Under the pieces are notes generated by a model. It worked only from the letters and a program-made list of their open reading frames with translations, searched no databases and was not told the DNA's origin. A stretch of 16,657 nucleotides of DNA from Candidatus Dormiibacterota bacterium (GTDB lineage: Bacteria > Chloroflexota > Dormibacteria > Aeolococcales > Aeolococcaceae). Location of the stretch: assembly GCA_019234035.1 (NCBI GenBank), contig JAFALX010000406.1, forward strand, positions 1 to 16,657, read 5' to 3'. A program made the position numbers and the translations under genes. Positions 1 through 7,954 of the stretch are shown piece after piece (the stretch's first letter is position 1; each line of letters starts with the position of its first letter).

Positions 1-944
<944 letters not shown>

Positions 945-958
945 CCGAGCGCTGAATC

Positions 959-1480
959 CTATCGGCTGCGCCCGCCGCCCGGGCCCGTGACCGGCGCCTC
1001 CGGGGCCGCGGTTCGCGCCGCCGCCAGGATCTGATCGACACGCTCCGGCGTCAGGTTCTCCTGAAAGCCGTGATCGACCTGCATCGCCGGTGCACCACCG
1101 CACGCGCCGAGACACTCGATGGTGCTCGCCCAGGTGAACTCACCGTCCGCGGTCGTGCCCCCGGACGGAACGCCGAGCGTGCGCTCGAGGTGGGCCACGA
1201 TGTCGTCGGCGCCGCGCAGCGCGCACGAGATGTTCGTGCAGACCACGACCTCGTGCCGTCCCTGCTGCGTCAGGTGGTACATGGAGTAGAAGGACGCGAC
1301 CGCCTCGACGTCGCTCGACGCGAGGCCGAGCAGCGTCGCCACCTCCGCCATCGCCTCCGCGGTGATCATGCCGAGCTCGTGCTGCACCGCCCACAGCGAC
1401 GGCATCACCGCGCTGCGTGCCGACGGATAGCGTTCGCGCGCGCGCTCGATCGTCCTGCGCGTCTCTGCGGCGAGCGTCAT
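959..1480 (-). CDS. nuoE: NADH-quinone oxidoreductase subunit E
   Basis: NuoE is the small thioredoxin-fold subunit of the complex I NADH module that carries the 2Fe-2S cluster N1a and works with NuoF. The product is 173 residues, normal for the family. The four cluster cysteines are present in the expected pattern: C81 and C86 (CTNISC), then C123 and C127 (ECLGACGGAP). The helical N-terminal part contains the familiar SLWAVQHELGMIT and VEAVASFYSMYHL stretches. The ATG at 1480-1478 overlaps the nuoD stop as ATGA, indicating translational coupling. The C-terminal tail beyond about residue 155 is rich in Ala, Pro and Gly and is probably disordered. Confidence 0.97.
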   Translation of the reverse strand: MTLAAETRRTIERARERYPSARSAVMPSLWAVQHELGMITAEAMAEVATLLGLASSDVEAVASFYSMYHLTQQGRHEVVVCTNISCALRGADDIVAHLERTLGVPSGGTTADGEFTWASTIECLGACGGAPAMQVDHGFQENLTPERVDQILAAARTAAPEAPVTGPGGGRSR

Positions 1481-2757
1481 CGGTCGACGTCGCCCAGGAT
1501 GATGTCGATCGACCCGATCATCGCCACCACGTCGGCGATCAGCTCGCCATGCACCATGTGGGGCAGCGAGCTCAGGTTGCTGAACGAGGGGGCGCGGACC
1601 TTGCAGCGCCACGGCCGGTTGCTGCCATCGCTGACCAGATAGAAGCCGAGCTCGCCGCGGGGCGACTCCACCGCCTGGTACACCTGGCCGGGCGGCGGCC
1701 GGAACCCCTCGGTGACCAGCTTGAAGTGGTGGATCAGCGACTCCATGCTGGTGTTGATCTCGTTGCGCGGCGGCTGCGCCACTCTGCGGTCGCTGGTGTT
1801 CACCGGGCCACCGGGCAGGTTGTCGAACGCCTGCTTGATGATCTTCACGGACTCGCGCATCTCCTGCATGCGCACGAGATAGCGGTCGTAGATGTCGCCG
1901 TGCGTGCCGATCGGGATGTCGAACTCGAAGTCGTCGTACGAGCTGTACGGCTGCGCCTTGCGCAGGTCGTACGCGACGCCGCTGCCGCGCAGCACCGGCC
2001 CGCTCGCGCCATACGCCATGCAGTCCTCGGCGCTGATGGTGCCGAGGCCGATGGTGCGCTCGCGGAAGATCGGATTCTTGGTGATCAGCAGCTCGTGCTC
2101 GTCGATGAGCTTCGGGAACGTCTCGATGACCTCGGCGACGAGGCCGTAGAACTCCTGGGGGACGTCGGCCATGAGCCCGCCGACTCTGATGAACGACGTG
2201 TGCATGCGCACCCCGGACACCACCTCGTTGATGTCGAGGAGCTTCTCCCGGTCGCGCCACGCGTACAGGAACGGCGTCGTCGCGCCGAGGTCGAGCGCGC
2301 TCGTGCCGTACCAGATGAGGTGGCTGGCGATGCGCGTCAGCTCGCACATGATCACGCGCAGGTACTGCGCCCGCCTCGGCACCTCGACGCCGAGGAGGCG
2401 TTCCGCCGCCAGCGAGAAGCCGATGTTGTTGAACAGCGGCGAGAGGTAGTCCATCCGGTCGGTGTACGGGATGCACTGCTGGTAGTTGTGGCGCTCGTAG
2501 TCCTTCTCGAAGCCGGTGTGCAGGTAGCCGATGTCCGGCTTGCACTGCTTGACGAGCTCACCATCCAGCTCGACCACCAGACGCAGCACGCCGTGCGTCG
2601 AGGGGTGCTGCGGCCCCATGTTGAGCTCCATCGTGTTCTCGTCCAGCTGCACGACGTCGATGGCGATCCCGTCCGGGTTGTCGATCAGCCCGCCCGGCAG
2701 GTCCAGCGGCGCCGTGTCTGTGTCGCCGCGACCCCGCGGCGGGGGTACTGCCGTCAT
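1477..2757 (-). CDS. nuoD: NADH-quinone oxidoreductase subunit D
   Basis: NuoD is the 49-kDa-type subunit of the complex I Q-module, derived from the large subunit of NiFe hydrogenases; with NuoB it forms the quinone-binding pocket. The product is 426 residues. Signatures include MELNMGPQHPSTHGVLRL near the N-terminus, the quinone-site block GYLHTGFEKDYERHNYQQ, DRMDYLSPLFNN, MESLIHHFKL, and the C-terminal IDIILGDVDR. The ATG at 2757-2755 (MTAVPPPRGRGD) is chosen because homology begins soon after it. The frame is open further upstream, but that stretch is the palindrome-rich nuoC-nuoD gap and looks non-coding. About 25 extra residues precede the conserved core. Confidence 0.97.
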   Translation of the reverse strand: MTAVPPPRGRGDTDTAPLDLPGGLIDNPDGIAIDVVQLDENTMELNMGPQHPSTHGVLRLVVELDGELVKQCKPDIGYLHTGFEKDYERHNYQQCIPYTDRMDYLSPLFNNIGFSLAAERLLGVEVPRRAQYLRVIMCELTRIASHLIWYGTSALDLGATTPFLYAWRDREKLLDINEVVSGVRMHTSFIRVGGLMADVPQEFYGLVAEVIETFPKLIDEHELLITKNPIFRERTIGLGTISAEDCMAYGASGPVLRGSGVAYDLRKAQPYSSYDDFEFDIPIGTHGDIYDRYLVRMQEMRESVKIIKQAFDNLPGGPVNTSDRRVAQPPRNEINTSMESLIHHFKLVTEGFRPPPGQVYQAVESPRGELGFYLVSDGSNRPWRCKVRAPSFSNLSSLPHMVHGELIADVVAMIGSIDIILGDVDR

Positions 2758-2780
2758 GAGATTCCGAGCGCGAAGCGCTG

Positions 2781-2911
2781 CGGCGCGCTCTCCAGCGCGC
2801 CGAGGATGAGGGTGAGCACCGTCCGGCTCTGCCGGCGGTGCGAGGGAGAAGGATCTGCCTTCTCCCTGACGGTAGGACGGGGCCCCCGCAAAATCGACAG
2901 ATTTTGTGGGG
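2781..2911. repeat. Cluster of four hairpins in the nuoC-nuoD gap
   Basis: The 154-base gap between the nuoC stop and the nuoD start contains four back-to-back inverted repeats. (a) 2781-2789 pairs with 2794-2802: nine bases, CGGCGCGCT, with a 4-base loop. (b) 2817-2827 pairs with 2831-2840: ten pairs with one bulged base and a 3-base loop. (c) 2843-2852 pairs with 2858-2867: ten perfect pairs, AGGGAGAAGG, with a 5-base loop. (d) 2884-2895 pairs with 2900-2911: eleven of twelve pairs with a GACA loop, starting directly after the nuoC stop. A small fifth stem lies at 2767-2779. None is followed by a T-run in the direction of transcription. They could be REP-like elements or mRNA processing or stability structures. 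Confidence 0.8.
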
Positions 2912-3478
2912 TCACCTGTGTTCGCCTGGCAGGTCTCGCGGGCGTTCTGCCTCGGGCAGCGCCCACTCGAGGTTGTGCGTGAAGGCGATCGGCTCGCCGA
3001 ACGACACGTAGTCCTTGCGCAGTGGATGCCCCTCCCAGTCGACGGGCAGCAGGATGCGCTGCAGGTCGTGGTGGCCGTCGAAGACGATGCCGAGCAGGTC
3101 GAAGCACTCACGTTCGTGCCAGTCCATCCCCGGCCAGACGCCTTCGAGGGTCGGCACGTGCGGATCGTCGTCGGTCACCTGGACGATCACGCGGCAGGTG
3201 CGGTTGTGCTCGAGCGAGCGCAGCTCGTACACGACATCGAACCGTGGCTCCTCGGGCTCGCGGTCGGGCCAGTCGACGGCCGTGACGAACACCGCCATCC
3301 TGTATGCGGCGTCGGGGTTGTCGCGCAGCAGGCGCGCAACGTCGACGAGCGCGTCGCGCTTCACCCACATCACGTCGTCGCCGAGGATCTCCTCATGACG
3401 CAGCAGCGCATCGGGGAGCTCGCGCTGCACGACGTGCGCCGCGCCGGCCACGGCCTCGGGCCCGCCTGCGCTCGCCAT
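2912..3478 (-). CDS. nuoC: NADH-quinone oxidoreductase subunit C
   Basis: NuoC is the 30-kDa-type subunit of the complex I Q-module and packs against NuoD and NuoB. The product is 188 residues and is not fused to NuoD as it is in some proteobacteria. The family signature is intact: WHERECFDLLGIVFDGHHD followed by LQRILLPVDWEGHPLRKDY, then the C-terminal part. The ATG at 3478-3476 shares one base with the nuoB stop (TGATG), typical of coupled genes. An Ala/Gly-rich leader of about 15 residues precedes the conserved domain. Downstream of the stop comes the hairpin cluster that separates it from nuoD. Confidence 0.96.
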   Translation of the reverse strand: MASAGGPEAVAGAAHVVQRELPDALLRHEEILGDDVMWVKRDALVDVARLLRDNPDAAYRMAVFVTAVDWPDREPEEPRFDVVYELRSLEHNRTCRVIVQVTDDDPHVPTLEGVWPGMDWHERECFDLLGIVFDGHHDLQRILLPVDWEGHPLRKDYVSFGEPIAFTHNLEWALPEAERPRDLPGEHR

Positions 3479-4002
3479 CAACCGCGCAACGATGGGAGGC
3501 GCTCGCCGGCGATCTTCTTCTGCAGCTTGATGACGGCGTCCAGCAGCCCTTCCGGCCGCGGCGGACACCCCGGGACGTAGATGTCGACCGGGACCACCTT
3601 GTCGACGCCCTGGATGATTGCATAGTTGTTGAACATGCCGCCGCTCGACGCGCAGGCGCCCATGCTGATCACCCATTTCGGCTCGGGCATCTGGTCGTAG
3701 ATCTGGCGCAGCACCGGGCCCATCTTCTGCGACACGCGCCCGGCGACGATCATCACGTCCGCCTGCCGCGGTGACGAGCGAAAGACCTCGGCGCCGAAGC
3801 GCGACATGTCATAGCGCGAGGACGCTGTCGCCATCATCTCGATGGCGCAGCACGCGAGCCCGAACTGCGCCGGCCACAACGAGCTGTAGCGCGCCCACTT
3901 GATGACATTCTCGATGGTCGTGGTGATGACACCGGACTTGGCAGCTTCGCGCTCCCACACGCCCTGGCGCGGTAATGCAATCGCTCCCGAATCTGTGCTC
4001 AA
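3478..4002 (-). CDS. nuoB: NADH-quinone oxidoreductase subunit B
   Basis: NuoB (PSST-type) holds the terminal 4Fe-4S cluster N2 that passes electrons to quinone. I place the start at the TTG at 4002-4000, giving 174 residues. This TTG overlaps the nuoA stop as TTGA and is preceded by a good ribosome-binding stretch (GAGGTG, a few bases upstream). Starts further upstream would run deep through nuoA, and the first in-frame ATG lies inside conserved sequence. The N2 cysteines are all present: the tandem pair C51-C52 (GLACCAIEMM), C117 (MGACASSGG) and C146 (YVPGCPPRPE). The N-terminal segment resembles the short leader of actinobacterial NuoB. Confidence 0.95.
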   Translation of the reverse strand: MSTDSGAIALPRQGVWEREAAKSGVITTTIENVIKWARYSSLWPAQFGLACCAIEMMATASSRYDMSRFGAEVFRSSPRQADVMIVAGRVSQKMGPVLRQIYDQMPEPKWVISMGACASSGGMFNNYAIIQGVDKVVPVDIYVPGCPPRPEGLLDAVIKLQKKIAGERLPSLRG

Positions 4003-4355
4003 TCCCACCTCAGGGCGCCCTTGCGCCACACGTACAGCAGTCCGACGAGCAGCGTCGCGATGAAGATGCCGATCTCGACGATGCCGAACACCTTGAGCTG
4101 ACGCACGATCGTCGCCCACGGGAACAGGAAGATCGATTCGACGTCGAAGATGATGAACAGCATCGCCGTCACGTAGAAGCTCACCGAGAAGCGACGGCGC
4201 GCGGACTCCCGCGGCACGATGCCCGATTCGTACGGAAGGTCCTTGGCCGGTGATGGCTTCCGGGGTCCCAGCGCTGCGCTCAGCGACGGAACACCGATCG
4301 CGAACAGGAGGACGAAGCCAAGGAAGACCAGGATCGGCGCGTAGTCCGACAGCAC
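3999..4355 (-). CDS. nuoA: NADH-quinone oxidoreductase subunit A
   Basis: NuoA is a small membrane subunit of complex I near the quinone-entry site. The product is 118 residues with three predicted membrane helices at about residues 6-28, 58-82 and 88-110. The signature PYESGIVP and the FYVTAMLFIIFDVESIFLFPWA region are intact, including the conserved acidic residues in the second helix. The start is GTG at 4355-4353, with GAGG four bases upstream. It is the first gene of the nuo operon; the stop overlaps the TTG start of nuoB. Confidence 0.96.
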   Translation of the reverse strand: MLSDYAPILVFLGFVLLFAIGVPSLSAALGPRKPSPAKDLPYESGIVPRESARRRFSVSFYVTAMLFIIFDVESIFLFPWATIVRQLKVFGIVEIGIFIATLLVGLLYVWRKGALRWD

Positions 4356-4364
4356 TTCGCCTCG

Positions 4365-4370
4365 ATCCTA
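4365..4370 (-). promoter_or_regulatory. Possible -10 element of the nuo operon
   Basis: On the minus strand the hexamer TAGGAT lies nine bases before the nuoA GTG in the divergent gap 4356-4457, fitting the TAnnnT core of a housekeeping -10 box. No convincing -35 hexamer is found 16-18 bases upstream. If it is used, the leader is very short. The assignment is tentative. Confidence 0.3.
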
Positions 4371-4457
4371 ACAAAGCCTCCCGAGCACGCACCCCAGGCT
4401 CGTTTCCCAGGCTCTGCGGGTGCGCACTCACCCGCTGCCGCCACAATTGACGTGACA

Positions 4458-5249
4458 ATGCGAATCGGTCCAAAGGTCCCGGCGCTCGTCACCGGCGCGT
4501 CGAGCGGCATCGGCGAGGAGTTCGCGCGCCAGCTGGCGTCGCGCGGACACGCGGTGACGATCGTCGCCCGCCGGGAGGATCGCCTCGAAGAGCTCGCCGC
4601 CCATCTGCGCACGGCGCACAAGGTCACCGTCGAGCCGTTTGTGGCCGACCTCGAGACCGCCAGGGGGCGCGACTCGGTGGTCCGAAGGCTGCGCGAGCGG
4701 TCACCCTGGCTCCTGGTGAACAACGCGGGCTTCGGCAGCCGCGGGCGGCTCGCGGAGCTCGACCCCGGCCGCGAGCGTGCCGAGGTGCAGGTCAACGTGG
4801 TGGCGGTGCAGCAGCTCTCGCTGGCCGTGCTGCCCGGCCTCCTGAGCGAACGCGACGGGGGCATCATCAACGTGGCCAGCACCGCGGCGTTCCAACCCAT
4901 CCCCTTCATGGCCACGTATGCGGCCACCAAGGCGTTCGTCCTGTACTTCACGGAGGCGCTGGCGGAGCAGCTGCACGGCACCGGCGCGCGGGCGATGGCC
5001 CTCTGCCCCGGGCCGGTGGACACCGAGTTCGCCGATGTCGCCGGGACCGTGGACTACCACCGGCGCTCGCGGCTCATCGCGATGACCCCGGAGCGCTGCG
5101 TCAAGGACGCGTTGCACGCCTTCGATCGAGGGTCGGCGGTGTGCATCCCGGGGATCCTCAACGAGGTCCTGGCGCAGGGGCCGCGGTTTGCGCCGCGTGG
5201 CTTCGTCCGCAAGGTGACCGCCCGGATCATCAACAACCCGAGCGGATAG
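4458..5249 (+). CDS. SDR-family short-chain dehydrogenase/oxidoreductase
   Basis: This is a classical short-chain dehydrogenase/reductase, an NAD(P)-dependent Rossmann-fold enzyme, 263 residues from the ATG at 4458; a GTG at 4452 is an alternative. The cofactor loop TGASSGIG is near residue 12, followed by ARRED, which suggests NADP preference because of the basic residues after strand 2. NNAGFGS lies near residue 90, the catalytic serine in INVASTAAFQP, and the catalytic YAATK tyrosine/lysine pair near residue 155. CPGPVDTEF is also typical. It resembles the DltE/YqjQ-like group, whose substrates are mostly unknown, so I give no specific reaction. It is divergent from nuoA and 38 bases upstream of pepN; no link to either is evident. 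No strong ribosome-binding site is seen, so the transcript may be nearly leaderless. Confidence 0.92.
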   Translation: MRIGPKVPALVTGASSGIGEEFARQLASRGHAVTIVARREDRLEELAAHLRTAHKVTVEPFVADLETARGRDSVVRRLRERSPWLLVNNAGFGSRGRLAELDPGRERAEVQVNVVAVQQLSLAVLPGLLSERDGGIINVASTAAFQPIPFMATYAATKAFVLYFTEALAEQLHGTGARAMALCPGPVDTEFADVAGTVDYHRRSRLIAMTPERCVKDALHAFDRGSAVCIPGILNEVLAQGPRFAPRGFVRKVTARIINNPSG

Positions 5250-5269
5250 GTCCGATCGGGATACCCGGC

Positions 5270-5278
5270 TGGTACGCT
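5270..5278 (+). promoter_or_regulatory. Possible extended -10 for pepN
   Basis: The stretch TGGTACGCT fits the extended -10 pattern TGnTAnnnT and ends nine bases before the pepN ATG, in the 38-base gap after the dehydrogenase gene. There is no clear -35 box. It would give pepN its own promoter with a very short leader. This is weak pattern evidence only. Confidence 0.3.
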
Positions 5279-5287
5279 TGCACGCTC

Positions 5288-7954
5288 ATGGTGTCCTCGA
5301 CGGTGGAGGCGCCGGCGCCGCACGACAACCTCACAGAGATCGAGGCCGGCGCGCGCGCCTCGCTCCTGACCAACCTGACCTACTCGATCACCCTTGCTCT
5401 GTCGGGCGATCCCGGCGCGGAGACATTCGGCAGCAGAACGGAGATCACGTTCGACGCTGCCGAGGGGGCGAGCACGTTCATCGACCTCGCGGCCGAGACG
5501 GTCGACCGCGTCGAGCTCAACCAGCGGGTGATGAGCGGGCAGGACGCGGGCTTCGACGGACACCGCCTGCAGCTCACCGGCCTTCGCGCCAAGGGCAATC
5601 GCCTCCTCGTGCATGCGCGGTGCACCTACTCGGTGCACGGCATCGGCCTGCACCGGCTGGTCGACCCGGTCGATGGCCGCGTCTACGTGTACACGCACTT
5701 CGAACCCTACGACGCGCACAAGGTGTTCGCCTGCTGGGATCAACCGGACCTGAAGGGCACGGTCCAGATGACCGTGCGCGCGCCGTCCAGCTGGCGCGTC
5801 TGCAGCAACGGGCGCGTGCTTTCGACGGACGCGGCCGGCGACGACACGATCACCCGCTTCAACACCACACCGCCGCTGCCCCCGTACCTCGTCGCGCTCG
5901 TCGGCGGCCCGTACCACGTGATCACGAGCGTGCACAAGGCCATCCCACTGTCGCTGTGGTGCCGTGAGTCCCTGGTGCAGTACCTCGAGGAACAGGCCGC
6001 GGACATCTTCGAGGTCACGCGCGCGGGGCTCGACTTCTTCGAGGAGTACTTCGGCTACCCGTATCCGTTCGACGAGTACGGCCAGCTGCTCGTGCCCGAG
6101 TTCAACATGGGCGCGATGGAGAACCCGGGCTGCGTCACGTTCAACGAGGCCTACGTGTTCCGCGGTCGCGCCAGCGAGACGCAGCTGGCGCGCCGTGCCG
6201 AGACGATCCTGCACGAGATGGCCCACGTCTGCGGCTTCGGCGACGTCGTGACGATGCGCTGGTGGGGCGACCTCTGGCTCAACGAGACCTTCGCCACGTA
6301 CATGGCGAACCTGGCGATGTCGCGCGTCACCCGGTTCACCAACGTCTGGGTGGACTTCGCAAACACGGTGAAGTCCGTTGCGGCGCGCCAGGATCAGCTG
6401 GAGACGACCCACCGCATCGCGGATGACGTCCCCGACACCGACGCCGTGCGGGGGAACTTCGACGGCATCACGTACCACAAGGGTGCGGCGGTGCTGAAGC
6501 AGCTGGTCGCGTGGGTGGGTGACGACGCGTTCATGCGCGGCGTGCAGGACTACTTCCGCACGTACCGCTGGGGCAACGCCACGCTGCACGACTTCCTCGA
6601 CTGCCTGGCGCGCGCCTCGGGACGCGACGTCACACGCTTTGCCCACGACTGGCTGCAGACGACGGGCATGAACACCCTGCGTCCGGTGTTCAGCGTCGAC
6701 GAGAACGGTCACTACACGCGATTCGCCGTGGAGCAGACGGCAACCGAGCAGCACCCGACTCTGCGGTTGCACCACATCGCAATCGGCCTGTTCGACCGCG
6801 ACGACGCGGGTGACCTCCGCCGCCGCAGCTCGGTGCACGTCGACATCGACGGCGCGCTCACCGAGGTGCCGGCGCTCGCCGGCGAGCACGCGGCCGACTT
6901 GGTGCTCGTCAACGACGACGACCTCACGTTCACCAAGCTGCGGTTCGACGACCGATCGGTCGAGACGCTGCTCGACGGGCTTTCGCGGCTCGACGACCCG
7001 CTGGCGCGCGCGCTCTCGTGGGCGGCGCTCTGGGACATGACGCGCGACGCCGAGCTGCCGGCGCGACGCTACGTGGAGATCGTCGCGCGCCACGCGCCCG
7101 CGGAGCAGGAGATCCTGCTCGTCGAGCGCGTGCTGGGTCAGGCGATCGCGGCCATCGACCAGTTCGTCGCACCTGAGTACCGCCACACCGCGATGCGCCG
7201 CCTGCACGAGGTGGCGCTGGAGCAGCTGAACGGCGCGCCGCCGGGGACGGACCTGCAGAGCGCATGGTTCCGCTCCACCGCCGCCACCGCCGAGGACGAG
7301 GTCTCCCTCGAACGCGTGCAGGCGGTGCTCGAGGGGCGTGCCGAGGTGCCCGGGCTCAGCCTCGATCGCGAGCTCCGCTGGCTGCTGGTCGGCGTGCTCT
7401 CCGGTCAGGGCGTGTTCGACGCCGAGCGCATCAACGCCGAGGTCGAGCAGGATCCCACCGACATCGGGCGCCGCCGCGGCGCCGCCTGCCTCGCGGCGCG
7501 GCCGCTGGCGGAGGCCAAGGCGGAGGCCTGGAGCATCTTCATCGACCCCGACGCAACGCCCCCGCCGGTGTGGCGCACGGCGCTGGACCGCCGCATCTCG
7601 CTGTCGACGCTGGCGACGATCATGGCCGGGTTCGGAGTCATCTCGACCGCGACCGCGGGCTTCCTGCGCGGACGCGACCGCGAACTGCTGCGTCCATACG
7701 TCGAGCGCTACGCGGAATACCTCCCCGATCTTTGGGAGCACCGCTCGGTCGAGGAGGCCGAGACCTTCAGCGAGATCCTCTTCCCGCGGCTCTTCCCCGA
7801 CGACGACACGTTCGCGGTCGTGGAGAAGCTGCTCGGCAACGCGGCCCTGCCGCCGGCGGCGATCCGGATCCTGCGCGAGGGTCGCGATGGGCTGCACCGC
7901 GCCCGCCGCGCTCAGGACGCGGATCGGAGCGCTGCCACCTCGTCGTCCGGGTAA
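5288..7954 (+). CDS. pepN: M1-family aminopeptidase N with ERAP1-like C-terminal domain
   Basis: This is a zinc metallo-aminopeptidase that removes N-terminal residues from peptides, 888 residues from the ATG at 5288, a normal length for the actinobacterial type. An N-terminal beta domain (NLTEIEAGARASLLTNLTYS onward) is followed by the substrate-binding GAMEN motif at 275-279, HEMAH at 309-313, the glutamate of LNE at 333, and the catalytic tyrosine Y396 in GITYHKG. The C-terminal half matches the helical ERAP1-like domain. No signal peptide is seen, so it is cytosolic. Oddity: 19 residues, not the usual 18, separate the second zinc histidine H313 from E333, because the usual (M/V)WFGD is replaced by VCGFGD. 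The 3' end overlaps the convergent glycosyltransferase gene by 43 bases. Confidence 0.95.
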   Translation: MVSSTVEAPAPHDNLTEIEAGARASLLTNLTYSITLALSGDPGAETFGSRTEITFDAAEGASTFIDLAAETVDRVELNQRVMSGQDAGFDGHRLQLTGLRAKGNRLLVHARCTYSVHGIGLHRLVDPVDGRVYVYTHFEPYDAHKVFACWDQPDLKGTVQMTVRAPSSWRVCSNGRVLSTDAAGDDTITRFNTTPPLPPYLVALVGGPYHVITSVHKAIPLSLWCRESLVQYLEEQAADIFEVTRAGLDFFEEYFGYPYPFDEYGQLLVPEFNMGAMENPGCVTFNEAYVFRGRASETQLARRAETILHEMAHVCGFGDVVTMRWWGDLWLNETFATYMANLAMSRVTRFTNVWVDFANTVKSVAARQDQLETTHRIADDVPDTDAVRGNFDGITYHKGAAVLKQLVAWVGDDAFMRGVQDYFRTYRWGNATLHDFLDCLARASGRDVTRFAHDWLQTTGMNTLRPVFSVDENGHYTRFAVEQTATEQHPTLRLHHIAIGLFDRDDAGDLRRRSSVHVDIDGALTEVPALAGEHAADLVLVNDDDLTFTKLRFDDRSVETLLDGLSRLDDPLARALSWAALWDMTRDAELPARRYVEIVARHAPAEQEILLVERVLGQAIAAIDQFVAPEYRHTAMRRLHEVALEQLNGAPPGTDLQSAWFRSTAATAEDEVSLERVQAVLEGRAEVPGLSLDRELRWLLVGVLSGQGVFDAERINAEVEQDPTDIGRRRGAACLAARPLAEAKAEAWSIFIDPDATPPPVWRTALDRRISLSTLATIMAGFGVISTATAGFLRGRDRELLRPYVERYAEYLPDLWEHRSVEEAETFSEILFPRLFPDDDTFAVVEKLLGNAALPPAAIRILREGRDGLHRARRAQDADRSAATSSSG

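Noticed and set aside
2884..2911. Hairpin after nuoC as an intrinsic terminator
   Set aside because: No T-run follows in the direction of transcription and essential complex I genes continue downstream.
1417..2982. Long plus-strand open frame opposite nuoD and nuoE
   Set aside because: No recognisable motifs; it mirrors the codon bias of the nuo genes and runs through the nuoC-nuoD hairpin gap.
4003..4473. N-terminal extension of nuoB through nuoA
   Set aside because: The extension is out of frame with nuoA and unlike any NuoB; TTG at 4002 with its ribosome site gives the normal family length.
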